NCBI GenBank assembly: GCA_963714205.1
Contig: CAVQNQ010000006.1
Span: forward strand, 1 to 64,000
From: CAVQNQ01 sp963714205
GTDB lineage: Bacteria; Acidobacteriota; Terriglobia; Bryobacterales; Bryobacteraceae
Direction of reading: 5' to 3'
DNA: 64,000 nucleotides
Part shown: positions 16,482 through 26,174 of the stretch, in pieces
How positions within the stretch are numbered: position 1 is the first letter of the stretch
How the letters are laid out: every line of letters begins with the position of its first letter
Notes under the pieces: generated by a model
What the model saw: only the letters and a program-made list of their open reading frames with translations
What the model was told of the DNA's origin: nothing
Database searches by the model: none
Translations under genes and position numbers: made by a program

Positions 16482-19130
16482 ATGACGAGACTCACAATCA
16501 TACTAGTTTTTTTCCTGGCGATTTCTCTTGCGGCGCAATCCCCGCAAGAACCAGCCCCGCCCGCCGGAGGCGGCGCCACGCCCAGCGACCAATCTTCGAA
16601 ACCGGTAGCTCCGGAAGACGCCGCCCCTTCCGCGGCGAGAAGCCCGGAAATGCAGGTGTCCCGGACGGACGCCGGGGCCGGAGAAAACGAGCGGAATGAG
16701 AACGTCGCGGTAAACCCGGTGGACATGGATCTCCTCAAGGACCTCCTTGTGCGGCTGGGCACGACGGCCACGGTGATTCCCCAGTTCTTACCGGACATCA
16801 GCTATTTCGGGTCGGAATACGGCGTGGCGCCCACCATAGGACTGCATCCTCCGGCGAGGCCGCGGCGCGCGTTGCATGGGAGGCTGTATGAATCCCATCA
16901 GAACAGCGTCTTCGGCGCGCGGGCCTTCTTCCAGGTGGGTGGGCTGAAACCCGCGCACGACAATCAGTACGGCTTCGCGGTGGAAACGCCTCTCTGGAGC
17001 GGATCTTTCGTCTCGCTCGATATGGGCCAGCAAGCGACCCGCGGCATGGTGAATGGGAACGTCCTGGTGCCTTTGCCCTCGGAGAGGACGCCGCTGGCCA
17101 CCGACCCGGCTCTGCGCGCCTACGTCCAGCTCATCCTAAACGCCTATCCGGATGAGGTTCCGAATCGCACCGACATCGATCCCCGGATGCTGAACACCAA
17201 TTCTCCGCAGACCGTGAACGGGCAGAATTGGAACGCCGTTTTTGACCAGCAGATCGGGGCCCGAGACAAACTGGTGTTGCAATATCACCTGATCGACTCG
17301 AAGGTGATCGCATTCCAACTGGTGGCTGGAGAGAACCCGGACACCACGAGCTGGTCGAACGACGGCCGCGTGACCTGGATCCGCGATTGGACTCCCTCCA
17401 CGTCGACAAGCGCCACGGTGGGTTTCAACCGGACGACATCGCTGCTGGTCCCCTCGAAGGACAACCTGGGACCCAGCATTATGGTGGGCGGCTTGACGGG
17501 GCTCGGCCCGGCTCCGGACATACCCCAGTACCGGGCCGATAACCTGTACCGCTATGGAGCCCAGATGCGCCACAAGCACGGCACCCACGCGTTCGTCTTC
17601 GGGTTCGAGATTTCGCGGCGGCAATACAATGGATACCGGTCCGATTCCAGCCGCCCTTATATCAACTTCACAGCCAATGGCCAAAACGACGCCATCACCG
17701 AACTCCGGCTGGGCTTGCCTTATGCGATGGTCCTCTCCATCGGCGATATTTCGGGCGGATTTCGCAGTTGGGGTCCGTCTTTCTATGCCGGCGACACCTG
17801 GCACGCGAGCACGAATCTCACCGTGAGTTATGGGCTTCGCTACGAACCCAGCCCGGCTCCCAATGAAGTCAACCATCCCGGCGCTATCCCCTACGGATGC
17901 GACTGCAATAATGTGGCTCCGCAAGTGGGGCTCGCCTACCGGCTTCCGGGAGGCGCCGGCGTGTTGCGCGCGGGCTACGGGCTGCAGTATGGACCTATTC
18001 TTCCGTCTTCTTATGCCTGGATCCGCGGGAACCCACCGGCCAACCACATGCTCTCGCTCCAGCAGCCGAATCTGATCGAGGCCCTGACGGCCGCCGGTGG
18101 GACGTCGCTCGCCGGAGCGACCCAGGGGCTCCCGTTCCTCACGGTTCTGGACTCTGACATGGTCAACCCGTATTCGCTCCAGTACAACCTCAGTTGGGAG
18201 CGGGAGTTGCGCGGATCCTGGCATGTGCAGTTGGGTTTTGTCGGGAGCCAGACTTTCAAGATGATCATGCTGCGATCCATCAACCGCGGACTGATTGGGC
18301 CGGGAATAGACGTAACCGAAGACAACGTCGACGCGCGGCGGCCCAACCAGAACTACAGCTCCATTCGCTGGATCGGGAACGGCTCGAATGCCTTGTACGA
18401 TGCCGCCATGGCCAGCATCTTCCTGCCACGCTGGAAAGGGCTGCATGTCGACGCCTCGTACTGGTTCAGCAAGGCCCTGGACGATGGCGCCGATTTCGCC
18501 GACCAGGGACCTTTGATGCAGGCCGACAGCCAGTGGGAGTATGAAACGCACAGGGACCTGAAGGGCCTCTCGGATTTCGATCAGCCGCAATCGTTTCGGG
18601 CGCGGCTCTCCTATGAGACTCCCATACCCACTTCGGCGAGCCGCTGGGTTCGAGCTCTGGTCGGAGGCTGGAGTTTTTCGACCATCGGATTGCTGAAGAG
18701 CGGGACGCCATTTACCGTCTACACCGGCTCCGACGCGCCGGGGTACGGCAACGGGGATGGAACTCCCTGGGACCGGCCTAACCTGGTCAACCTTGCGGTT
18801 CTGGGCCGCACCATTGGCAATCCGGACACGTCGAGGCAGATGCTGCCGGCCTCCGCCTTCGCGTTCCTCCCGTTAGGAGCTATCGAGGGAAGCCTCGGCC
18901 GCAACACGTTTCGAAAGGGCCCCATCCGCAATGTAAACGCTTCGGTATCGCGACGCTTTCGGGTGTGGAGGGAGAAGCCATTAACCATCGGGGCCGAATC
19001 GATCAACCTGTTCAACACGGCGCAGTTCGCCGCGCCGGATTATTATCTGACCGATTCGAGTTTCGGGGCCATCACCAACACGTTGAACAACGGAAGAAGT
19101 ATCCGGCTTACGGGCAGCTTTGAGTTCTGA
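16482..19130 (+). CDS. TonB-dependent receptor-like / Oar-type outer-membrane barrel protein
   Basis: This protein of about 882 residues has a signal peptide (MTRLTIILVFFLAISLAAQ), a Pro/Ala-rich linker, and a long beta-barrel with acidobacterial Oar-type repeats (HGRLYESHQNSVFGARAFF, NQYGF, SFYAGDTWHASTNLTVSYGLRYE, NPYSLQYNLSWEREL, FNTAQFAAPDYY). It ends in ...GSFEF, an aromatic C-terminus typical of outer-membrane barrels. Unlike most Oar-like proteins, it lacks the N-terminal carboxypeptidase-regulatory domain and most of the plug. ATGs at 16455 and 16464 are also possible; 16482 starts the signal peptide. Its substrate is unknown. Confidence 0.8.
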   Translation: MTRLTIILVFFLAISLAAQSPQEPAPPAGGGATPSDQSSKPVAPEDAAPSAARSPEMQVSRTDAGAGENERNENVAVNPVDMDLLKDLLVRLGTTATVIPQFLPDISYFGSEYGVAPTIGLHPPARPRRALHGRLYESHQNSVFGARAFFQVGGLKPAHDNQYGFAVETPLWSGSFVSLDMGQQATRGMVNGNVLVPLPSERTPLATDPALRAYVQLILNAYPDEVPNRTDIDPRMLNTNSPQTVNGQNWNAVFDQQIGARDKLVLQYHLIDSKVIAFQLVAGENPDTTSWSNDGRVTWIRDWTPSTSTSATVGFNRTTSLLVPSKDNLGPSIMVGGLTGLGPAPDIPQYRADNLYRYGAQMRHKHGTHAFVFGFEISRRQYNGYRSDSSRPYINFTANGQNDAITELRLGLPYAMVLSIGDISGGFRSWGPSFYAGDTWHASTNLTVSYGLRYEPSPAPNEVNHPGAIPYGCDCNNVAPQVGLAYRLPGGAGVLRAGYGLQYGPILPSSYAWIRGNPPANHMLSLQQPNLIEALTAAGGTSLAGATQGLPFLTVLDSDMVNPYSLQYNLSWERELRGSWHVQLGFVGSQTFKMIMLRSINRGLIGPGIDVTEDNVDARRPNQNYSSIRWIGNGSNALYDAAMASIFLPRWKGLHVDASYWFSKALDDGADFADQGPLMQADSQWEYETHRDLKGLSDFDQPQSFRARLSYETPIPTSASRWVRALVGGWSFSTIGLLKSGTPFTVYTGSDAPGYGNGDGTPWDRPNLVNLAVLGRTIGNPDTSRQMLPASAFAFLPLGAIEGSLGRNTFRKGPIRNVNASVSRRFRVWREKPLTIGAESINLFNTAQFAAPDYYLTDSSFGAITNTLNNGRSIRLTGSFEF

Positions 19131-19181
19131 TCCTCCGCGCACGCGCCTATGAAATAATGTGAGTTCTCTAGCGGAGCTTCC

Positions 19182-20321
19182 ATGAAAGATCGCATTCTCA
19201 GCCGGCGGGCCGTCATGCTGGGGACGGCGGCGCTTCCCATGGTCCAGAGCGTGACGGCTCAGGCGCCGCCCAAGCCGATGGTCATCTCCAGCGCCAACCG
19301 CAACAACGGCGGCGTGAACTGCTGCGCCAAAGCTATGGAGATCATCAGATCCGGCGGCGACACGCTGGATGCCGTAATCGCGGGCGTCAACATCGTGGAG
19401 CTGGATCCGCGCGACAACACGGTGGGCTACGGCGGGCTGCCCAACGAAGACGGCGTGGTCGAACTGGATGCCAGTTGCGTGCATGGCCCCACGCGGCGCA
19501 TGGGCGCGGTGGGGGCGCTCGAAGGCGTCAAGACGCCATCCAAAGTGGCCAAACTGGTGATGGAGCAGACCGACCACATGATGCTGGTGGGCGCGGGCGC
19601 CTTGCGCTTCGCCAAGGACATGGGCTTCCAAGAGGAAGATCTGCTCACCGAGGAATCGCGCATCGCCTGGCTGGCGTGGAAGCGGTCGCTGCGCGATCCC
19701 CAAGGCCATACTAACTGGGGCCCGGGGGTGGACGCCCCTCCAGGCGAGCCGGGCAACCGCCTGCGCGGCGAGGTGCTCAGGGAATTGCGGGAGATGTTCC
19801 CGCATGTGGACGAATCCGTGCTCGAACAGGCCTGGGAATATGCCATCCACCCGCCCCACGGCACCATCAACTGCATCGCATTGAACGGCAAGGGCGAGAT
19901 GTCGGCGGTGACCACCACCAGCGGCCTGGCCTGGAAAATACCGGGGCGATTAGGCGATTCGCCCATCATCGGCGGCGGCCTGTGGCTGGATAACGACGTC
20001 GGGGGCGCGGGATCCACGGGCCGGGGGGAAGAGAATTTGCGGGTATGCGGCGCCGGGATCATTGTCGAAAACATGCGGCATGGCATGAGCCCCAGAGATG
20101 CCGCAATGGATGCCTTGAAGCGCGTGGCGCGCAACTTCGACGGCGATAGAAAACGCATGGAAGCTGTCGATCTGAACTTCTACGTCCTTCGTAAAGACGG
20201 CGAGTACGCCGGGGCGTCCCTTTGGGGACCGCACGAAGGCCGGGGCGCACAGTTTGCCGTTTGCGCGGGCGACCGCGAAAGCCATGTCGAGCAATCGGTC
20301 TTCCTGTACGAGCGAAGCTAG
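19182..20321 (+). CDS. N4-(beta-N-acetylglucosaminyl)-L-asparaginase (glycosylasparaginase), exported
   Basis: This 379-residue Ntn-hydrolase cleaves the GlcNAc-Asn bond of N-glycopeptides. The self-cleavage site is HGT within PPHGTINCIALN; the Thr becomes the catalytic N-terminus. The flanking SAVTTTSGLAWKIPGRLGDSP and GRGEENLR regions bind substrate. A twin-arginine-like leader (LSRRAVMLGTAALPM) suggests Tat export. It follows the barrel-protein gene by 51 bases, on the same strand. Confidence 0.92.
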   Translation: MKDRILSRRAVMLGTAALPMVQSVTAQAPPKPMVISSANRNNGGVNCCAKAMEIIRSGGDTLDAVIAGVNIVELDPRDNTVGYGGLPNEDGVVELDASCVHGPTRRMGAVGALEGVKTPSKVAKLVMEQTDHMMLVGAGALRFAKDMGFQEEDLLTEESRIAWLAWKRSLRDPQGHTNWGPGVDAPPGEPGNRLRGEVLRELREMFPHVDESVLEQAWEYAIHPPHGTINCIALNGKGEMSAVTTTSGLAWKIPGRLGDSPIIGGGLWLDNDVGGAGSTGRGEENLRVCGAGIIVENMRHGMSPRDAAMDALKRVARNFDGDRKRMEAVDLNFYVLRKDGEYAGASLWGPHEGRGAQFAVCAGDRESHVEQSVFLYERS

Positions 20322-20377
20322 CTGTTGCGAATCTCAGCAGTGTTTCGCTACATACAAATGTCCGGAATCGCTTTGCC

Positions 20378-20400
20378 TTGTTTCGTTTGCAATGAAACAA
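20378..20400. repeat. Inverted repeat TTGTTTC/GAAACAA between asparaginase and actA
   Basis: Seven-base perfect arms are separated by nine bases. It lies 57-79 bases after the asparaginase stop and about 130 bases before actA. Without a U-run it is a weak terminator candidate; it could equally be an operator for the respiratory operon. Confidence 0.25.
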
Positions 20401-20526
20401 ATCGGGCGATTCTGCATCCGTTAAATGGGCCGATTCCTGGGAAACTGAGAGTTCTGAGTTTACTCCGCTGCCTTGCTGATGCGACACAACAAAACTCTGC
20501 AATCCGACATGGTGCAAGGGTAAGCC

Positions 20527-21186
20527 ATGTCCCAGATCTTTCATCGCAGTGCCAACGCCCTGGTGCGCATTTCGATCTTCGGCGGGATCGCCCTGGTCGC
20601 GTTTATCGGGTGGGCGGGTTATGAACTGGACCGCTCGGCTTACGAAACTCGCGCCATGCAGACGCGCGAGCAGCCCGTGCCGTTCAGCCACGCGCACCAC
20701 GTAGGCGGGCTGGGCCTGGACTGCCGCTATTGCCATACGAGCGTCGAGTCCTCGTCGTTCGCCGGTATTCCACCCACCAAGACCTGCATGAACTGCCACT
20801 CGCAGATCTGGAACACGAGTCCCACGCTGGAGCCGGTGCGCGGCAGTTTCCGCACCGGGGAATCGATCCGCTGGACGCGCGTCCACGATCTGCCGGATTA
20901 CGTCTACTTCAATCACAGCATCCACGTAAATAAGGGGATCGGGTGCGAGAGCTGCCATGGCCGGGTGGACCGCATGCCGCTAACCTGGCAGGTGAATTCG
21001 CTCCAGATGGAGTGGTGCCTGGATTGTCACCGCGATCCCGCGAAGAATCTCCGGCCGCGCGAGTTTATCACCACCATGGGCTATCAGCCCGAGGGCGGCC
21101 AGGAAGCCATGGGAAGCCGGCTCATGAAGGAATACAACATCCTGGACACGCGCACGCTGACCAGCTGCTCAACTTGCCACCGATGA
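20527..21186 (+). CDS. actA: Alternative complex III subunit A, pentaheme cytochrome c
   Basis: This 219-residue protein has one N-terminal membrane anchor (residues ~14-32) and five CXXCH haem sites (CRYCH, CMNCH, CESCH, CLDCH, CSTCH). The pattern matches ActA of alternative complex III, the quinol:cytochrome c/oxidase oxidoreductase that replaces bc1. It is the first gene of a 12.5-kb run ending at coxD. Its stop overlaps the actB start (ATGA). Confidence 0.93.
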   Translation: MSQIFHRSANALVRISIFGGIALVAFIGWAGYELDRSAYETRAMQTREQPVPFSHAHHVGGLGLDCRYCHTSVESSSFAGIPPTKTCMNCHSQIWNTSPTLEPVRGSFRTGESIRWTRVHDLPDYVYFNHSIHVNKGIGCESCHGRVDRMPLTWQVNSLQMEWCLDCHRDPAKNLRPREFITTMGYQPEGGQEAMGSRLMKEYNILDTRTLTSCSTCHR

Positions 21187-24100
21187 GTGAAAAAAAGCCG
21201 AGTGAAGAACAAAATCCGGGTGAAGAACGGAAGCCTCTAGACCTGGCGGCCTTTCAAGCCCTTCTGGAGCGCGGCGCGCGCGACGGCGGCTATTGGCGCA
21301 GCCTGGAAGACCTGGCCTCCACGCCAGAGTTCGAGGACCTGCTGGAGCGCGAGTTTCCGCGCCAAGCGGTGGGCTGGAGCGAAGACGAAGACCGCGTCCA
21401 AGGACGCCGCAATTTTCTCAAGCTCATGGGCGCGTCGCTCGCGCTGGGCGGTTTGACGGCCTGTACGCGCCAGCCCACCGAGCACATCATGCCCTACGTG
21501 CGGCAGCCGGAGGAACTGATCCCGGGCCGCCCGCTGTTCTACGCCACGGCCCACACGCTCAACGGCATAGCCAACGGCGTGCTGGTGGAGAGCCATGAGG
21601 GGCGCCCCACCAAGGTCGAGGGCAATCCGGAGCACCCCGCCACGCTGGGCGCCTGCGACGCCTTTTCCCAGGCTTCCGTCCTGCAGCTCTACGATCCGGA
21701 CCGTTCGCAGACCGTGACGCAGGATGGCGAGATTCGCTCGTGGGGGGGCTTCTTCGCCGCGCTGACGGAGATTCTGGCCGCGCAGAAGGCCACCGGCGGC
21801 GCCGGAATCCGCATTCTCACCGAGACCATCACTTCGCCCACGATGGCGGACCAGTTCCGCCGCGTTCAGAAGCAATATCCGGCGCTGAAGTGGCACCAAT
21901 GGGAACCGGCCGGGCCGCACATGGCGCGCGCGGGCGCGGCCCTGGCATTCGGCCAGCCGGTCAATACCTATTACGACCTCTCCAAGGCGAAAACCATCGT
22001 TTCGCTGGATGCGGACTTTTTGGCGTCCGGCGCGGGCAGCCTGCGCTATGCGCGCCAGTTCGCCGCGGGGCGCAGGGTGCGAGACGGCCAGACGGATATG
22101 AACCGGCTGTATGTTGTCGAGCCGATGCCCACGCCCACGGGCACGAAGGCCGACCATCGCCTGGCCCTGCGAGCCTCCGATATCGAACTGTTCGCCGGAG
22201 CGCTGGCCACCGGCGTAGGAACCGCGCAGGGGCCGACTACCGGCGAAAACGGGGATATTTACAAATGGACCGGCGCGATCGCGCGCGACCTCGAGCGAAA
22301 CAAGGGCGCCGGCCTGGTGATCGCGGGCGAATACCAATCGCCCGCGGTTCACGCGCTGGCGCACGCCATGAACGCTACGCTGGGAAACGTGGGAAAGACG
22401 GTCTTCTATACCGATCCCATCGAGGCCAACCCCGCGGACCAGGTTGCCTCGCTCCAGGACCTGGTGAAGGACCTCGACGCCGGCGCGGTGGATCTGCTGC
22501 TGATTATCGGCGGCAACCCGGTCTTCAACGCGCCAGTGGAGATGGGTATGCGCCAGCGCATCCTGAAAGCCCGCCTGCGCGCCCACCTCAGCCTGTACCG
22601 GGATGAAACTTCCGAACTCTGCCAATGGAACCTGGCGGAAGCCCACTACCTGGAAGCGTGGGGCGATGCGCGCGCCTTCGATGGCACGGTGACGATCCAG
22701 CAGCCGCTCATACAGCCGCTCTACGACGGCCGCTCGGCTTTCGAGGTGCTCGAAATGCTGACCGAATCGCCGATGCGCAATAGCTATGAGATCGTCAAGG
22801 GCTACTGGTCCGGTCAGCACGCGGGCGCGGATTTCGAGGCCTGGTGGCGGCGTGCGGTGCACGATGGCGTAGTGCCGGACACCGCCCTGCCCACCAAGAC
22901 CCCCTCGATCAACGGCGCCGCCATTCAGGCGCAGGCCACCGCGACCCATCTGGGCGGACGCCTGGAAGCGATCTTCCGTCCCGACCCGATGGTCTATGAC
23001 GGGCGCTTCGCCAACAACGGCTGGCTCCAGGAAACGCCCAAGCCCCTCACCAAGCTCACCTGGGACAACGCCGCCATTCTGAGCCCGGCCACGGCCCACC
23101 GGCTGGGCGTCACGCCGGCGGATATCCTGAATATCCCCGCGGCCGGCGCTCCCATGCTGGAATTGACCTACCGCGGCCGGTCTCTGCGCGCTCCGGTTTT
23201 CGTGCAGCCGGGCCACGTGGATGGCGCGGTGACACTGCACCTGGGCTACGGGCGCACCGCCGCGGGCCGCTCCGGAAACGGCATGGGCTTCAATCCCTAC
23301 GGCCTGCGGACCGCGCAGGCGCTCTGGCACGATACGGGCCTCCAAGCCCGGAAGATACCGGGCGCCTACCAGTTCGCGACTACCCAGAACGAGCGCGCGC
23401 TGGACGAGCGGCGGCAGATCATCCACAAGGGCGATATCGCGGATTACCGCAAGAACCCGGAATCGGTCCACGAGGGCGCCGAGAATCCCGCTCCCGGCCT
23501 GACCTTGTATCCGGAGTGGCCATACAAAAAACACGCCTGGGGCATGGCCATCGACCTGACGTCCTGCACGGGATGCGCGGCCTGCATCACCGCCTGCACG
23601 GCGGAAAATAATATCGCGGTGGTAGGCAAGGATCAGGTGCGGCGCGGACGGCACATGTATTGGCTGCGCGTGGATTCCTACTTCCACGGCAGCCCGAACG
23701 AACCCGAGATCTACAATCAGCCGCTCCCCTGCATGCAGTGCGAGAATGCTCCTTGCGAACTGGTCTGCCCGGTGCAGGCCACCAACCACAGCGCCGAAGG
23801 CCTCAACGACATGGTCTACAACCGCTGCGTGGGCACGCGCTACTGTTCCAATAACTGCCCTTACAAGGTGCGGCATTTCAACTTCTATCTCTTCTCCGAC
23901 TTCGAGACCCCCAGCCTGAAACTGCTGCGCAATCCGGATGTGACGGTGCGCAGCCGCGGCGTGATGGAGAAGTGCACCTACTGCGTGCAGCGCATCAACG
24001 CGGCCAAGATCGATGCGGAAAAACAGAATCGCGAGTTGAAGGACGGTGAGATCCAGACGGCCTGCCAGGCCGCCTGCCCGACCGAGGCCATTATTTTCGG

Positions 24101-24242
24101 GGATATCAACGATCCCGCGAGCCGCGTCCGCAAGATGAAGGACCAGAAGAGCAACTACGGATTGCTGGCCGACCTGAACACGCGACCGCGCACCACCTAC
24201 CTGGCCGCGCTGCGCAATCCCAATCCGGAGATCGAGGCTTAA
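21183..24242 (+). CDS. actB: Alternative complex III subunit B, molybdopterin-like plus Fe-S protein
   Basis: This 1019-residue subunit is a fusion. There is an N-terminal twin-arginine-type motif GRRNFLKLMGASLALGG (Arg75-Arg76) followed by LTAC, then a molybdopterin-oxidoreductase-like domain that in this family carries no molybdenum cofactor. A C-terminal ferredoxin-like part has cysteine clusters (CTGCAACITAC, CMQCENAPCELVC, CVGTRYCSNNC, CTYC...CQAACPTEA) consistent with four Fe-S centres. It passes electrons from quinol toward ActA/ActE. Start ATG 21183 overlaps actA; actC starts 1 base after its stop. Confidence 0.93.
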   Translation: MSEKKPSEEQNPGEERKPLDLAAFQALLERGARDGGYWRSLEDLASTPEFEDLLEREFPRQAVGWSEDEDRVQGRRNFLKLMGASLALGGLTACTRQPTEHIMPYVRQPEELIPGRPLFYATAHTLNGIANGVLVESHEGRPTKVEGNPEHPATLGACDAFSQASVLQLYDPDRSQTVTQDGEIRSWGGFFAALTEILAAQKATGGAGIRILTETITSPTMADQFRRVQKQYPALKWHQWEPAGPHMARAGAALAFGQPVNTYYDLSKAKTIVSLDADFLASGAGSLRYARQFAAGRRVRDGQTDMNRLYVVEPMPTPTGTKADHRLALRASDIELFAGALATGVGTAQGPTTGENGDIYKWTGAIARDLERNKGAGLVIAGEYQSPAVHALAHAMNATLGNVGKTVFYTDPIEANPADQVASLQDLVKDLDAGAVDLLLIIGGNPVFNAPVEMGMRQRILKARLRAHLSLYRDETSELCQWNLAEAHYLEAWGDARAFDGTVTIQQPLIQPLYDGRSAFEVLEMLTESPMRNSYEIVKGYWSGQHAGADFEAWWRRAVHDGVVPDTALPTKTPSINGAAIQAQATATHLGGRLEAIFRPDPMVYDGRFANNGWLQETPKPLTKLTWDNAAILSPATAHRLGVTPADILNIPAAGAPMLELTYRGRSLRAPVFVQPGHVDGAVTLHLGYGRTAAGRSGNGMGFNPYGLRTAQALWHDTGLQARKIPGAYQFATTQNERALDERRQIIHKGDIADYRKNPESVHEGAENPAPGLTLYPEWPYKKHAWGMAIDLTSCTGCAACITACTAENNIAVVGKDQVRRGRHMYWLRVDSYFHGSPNEPEIYNQPLPCMQCENAPCELVCPVQATNHSAEGLNDMVYNRCVGTRYCSNNCPYKVRHFNFYLFSDFETPSLKLLRNPDVTVRSRGVMEKCTYCVQRINAAKIDAEKQNRELKDGEIQTACQAACPTEAIIFGDINDPASRVRKMKDQKSNYGLLADLNTRPRTTYLAALRNPNPEIEA

Positions 24243-24243
24243 C

Positions 24244-25632
24244 ATGGCGGACCAACCAGAGGTGGTGGAACGGCCCGCCGGGCAGGAGATCATCGCGCCG
24301 GGATACACCTTCGGCACGGTGACGGATCAAATTGCCGCGGTGGTGCTGACCCGCAGGACGCCCTTGTTCTGGTTTGCGTGCTTCGCGGCGGGAACCGGGC
24401 TGTTGATGTTGTTCCTGCTCTCGGTGACCGTGCTCCTGGCCAAGGGCGTAGGCGTATGGGGCATCCGCTCGCCGGTGATGTGGGGATTCGCCATCACGAA
24501 CTTCGTTTGGTGGATCGGAATCGGCCATGCGGGCACGCTGATCTCGGCCATTCTGTTGCTGCTCAACCAGCGCTGGCGCAATTCCATCAACCGGTTCGCG
24601 GAGGCCATGACGCTGTTCGCGGTGGCCTGCGCGGGCATGTTCCCGCTGCTGCACCTGGGCCGCCCCTGGCTGTTCTACTGGCTGTTTCCCTATCCCAATA
24701 CCATGAACGTGCAGCCACAGTTCCGCAGCCCGCTGGTGTGGGACGTGTTCGCGGTTTCCACTTACGCCACGGTCTCGCTGTTGTTCTGGTACGTGGGGCT
24801 GATGCCGGACCTCGCGACTCTTAGGGATCGCGCCCGTAACCGCTTCGGGCAGATCGCCTACGGCGTGATGGCCATGGGCTGGCGCGGCTCGGCGCGGCAT
24901 TGGAGCGTGTATGAAACGGCCTCGCTGCTGCTGGCCGGCCTGGCGACGCCGCTGGTGCTTTCCGTGCACACGGTGGTGAGCTTCGACTTCACCATCGCCA
25001 TCGTTCCGGGCTGGCATAGCACCTTCTTCCCGCCTTATTTCGTGGCGGGCGCCATCTATTCCGGTTTCGCCATGGTGCTGGCGCTGGCCATTCCGCTGCG
25101 CGCGGTCTACGGCTTGCAAGGCTTGATCACCGACAAGCATCTGGAGAACTCGGCCAAGCTGATGCTGGCCACCGGCCTGATCGTGGGGTACGCCTACCTG
25201 CTCGAAACTTTTATGGCCTGGTACAGCGGCGATCCCTTCGAGCAAGCCGCTTTCTGGAACCGCATGACGGGGCCTTATGCCGTCTGCTACTGGTCCCTGC
25301 TGACGTGCAACATTCTGGCGCCCCAGGCGCTGTGGTTCAAGCGCATCCGCACGAGTCCGGTGTTGCTCTTCATTTCCTCCATCGTCGTGCTGATCGGCAT
25401 GTGGCTGGAGCGCTACATGATTATCGTGAGCAGCCTGGCGCAGGACTACCTGCCCTCCTCGTGGAATCTCTTCCACGCCACGCGCTGGGACTGGTTCACG
25501 TACGTGGGAACTATCGGACTTTTCATGTTCCTGTTCTTCCTGTTCATCCGTCTGCTGCCCATGATTTCGATCTTCGAGGTGCGCACGCTGCTGCCCTCCG
25601 CCAAGGTGGAGCGGGAGGAGGTGCGCGGATGA
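24244..25632 (+). CDS. actC: Alternative complex III subunit C, NrfD/PsrC-like membrane protein
   Basis: This 462-residue integral membrane protein has about ten helices and family segments GHAGTLISAILLL, FPLLHLGRPW, FDFTIAIVPGWHSTFFPPYFVAGAI and WYSGDPFEQ. NrfD-like subunits form the quinol site facing the periplasm. The actD start overlaps its stop (ATGA at 25629). Confidence 0.93.
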   Translation: MADQPEVVERPAGQEIIAPGYTFGTVTDQIAAVVLTRRTPLFWFACFAAGTGLLMLFLLSVTVLLAKGVGVWGIRSPVMWGFAITNFVWWIGIGHAGTLISAILLLLNQRWRNSINRFAEAMTLFAVACAGMFPLLHLGRPWLFYWLFPYPNTMNVQPQFRSPLVWDVFAVSTYATVSLLFWYVGLMPDLATLRDRARNRFGQIAYGVMAMGWRGSARHWSVYETASLLLAGLATPLVLSVHTVVSFDFTIAIVPGWHSTFFPPYFVAGAIYSGFAMVLALAIPLRAVYGLQGLITDKHLENSAKLMLATGLIVGYAYLLETFMAWYSGDPFEQAAFWNRMTGPYAVCYWSLLTCNILAPQALWFKRIRTSPVLLFISSIVVLIGMWLERYMIIVSSLAQDYLPSSWNLFHATRWDWFTYVGTIGLFMFLFFLFIRLLPMISIFEVRTLLPSAKVEREEVRG

Positions 25633-26174
25633 CCCAGGCGCCTTCCAATGCCCCTTACGGCTTGATGGCCGAATTCGATAATCCCACGGCGCTGGTGGCT
25701 GCCGCCCGCGCGGCGCGCGCCCAAGGCTACCACAAGCTGGACGCCTACTCGCCGTTCGCCATCGAAGAGCTGAGCGACGCCCTCGACCTGCACAAGAACC
25801 GGCTGCCGCTGATTGTGCTCGTGGGCGGCATCGTCGGCGGGCTGACCGGCTTTCTGCTCCAGTGTTACATCACGATCTGGGATTTCCCCATTAATGTGGG
25901 CGGCCGCCCGCTGTATAGCTGGCCGGCCTATATCATCATCACTTTCGAGCTGACCATTCTGTTCGGCGCGCTATCGGCGGTGCTGGGGCTGCTGGCGCTG
26001 TGCGGGTTGCCCATGCCGTACCACCCCGTGTTCAACGTGCCGCGCTTCGCCACGGCTTCCCGCAACCGCTTTTTCCTGTGCATCGAAGCGGCCGATCCGC
26101 TGTTCGACGCGGAGAAGACCACGCGCTTCCTGGAGACGCTGCAGCCCAAAGAGGTATCCGAAGTTGCGCACTGA
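25629..26174 (+). CDS. actD: Alternative complex III subunit D (DUF3341)
   Basis: This 181-residue protein has a cytoplasmic N-terminal part (YGLMAEFDNPTALVAAARAAR, then GYHKLDAYSPFAIEEL), two membrane helices and a short C-terminal tail. This is the DUF3341 layout of ActD. It overlaps actC by 4 bases and actE by 11. Confidence 0.93.
   Translation: MTQAPSNAPYGLMAEFDNPTALVAAARAARAQGYHKLDAYSPFAIEELSDALDLHKNRLPLIVLVGGIVGGLTGFLLQCYITIWDFPINVGGRPLYSWPAYIIITFELTILFGALSAVLGLLALCGLPMPYHPVFNVPRFATASRNRFFLCIEAADPLFDAEKTTRFLETLQPKEVSEVAH

Noticed and set aside
21237..24317. Minus-strand 1026-codon frame opposite actB
   Set aside because: Its length is due to high GC. The plus strand encodes ActB with Fe-S motifs, and the antisense product is Gly/Arg/His-rich without domains.
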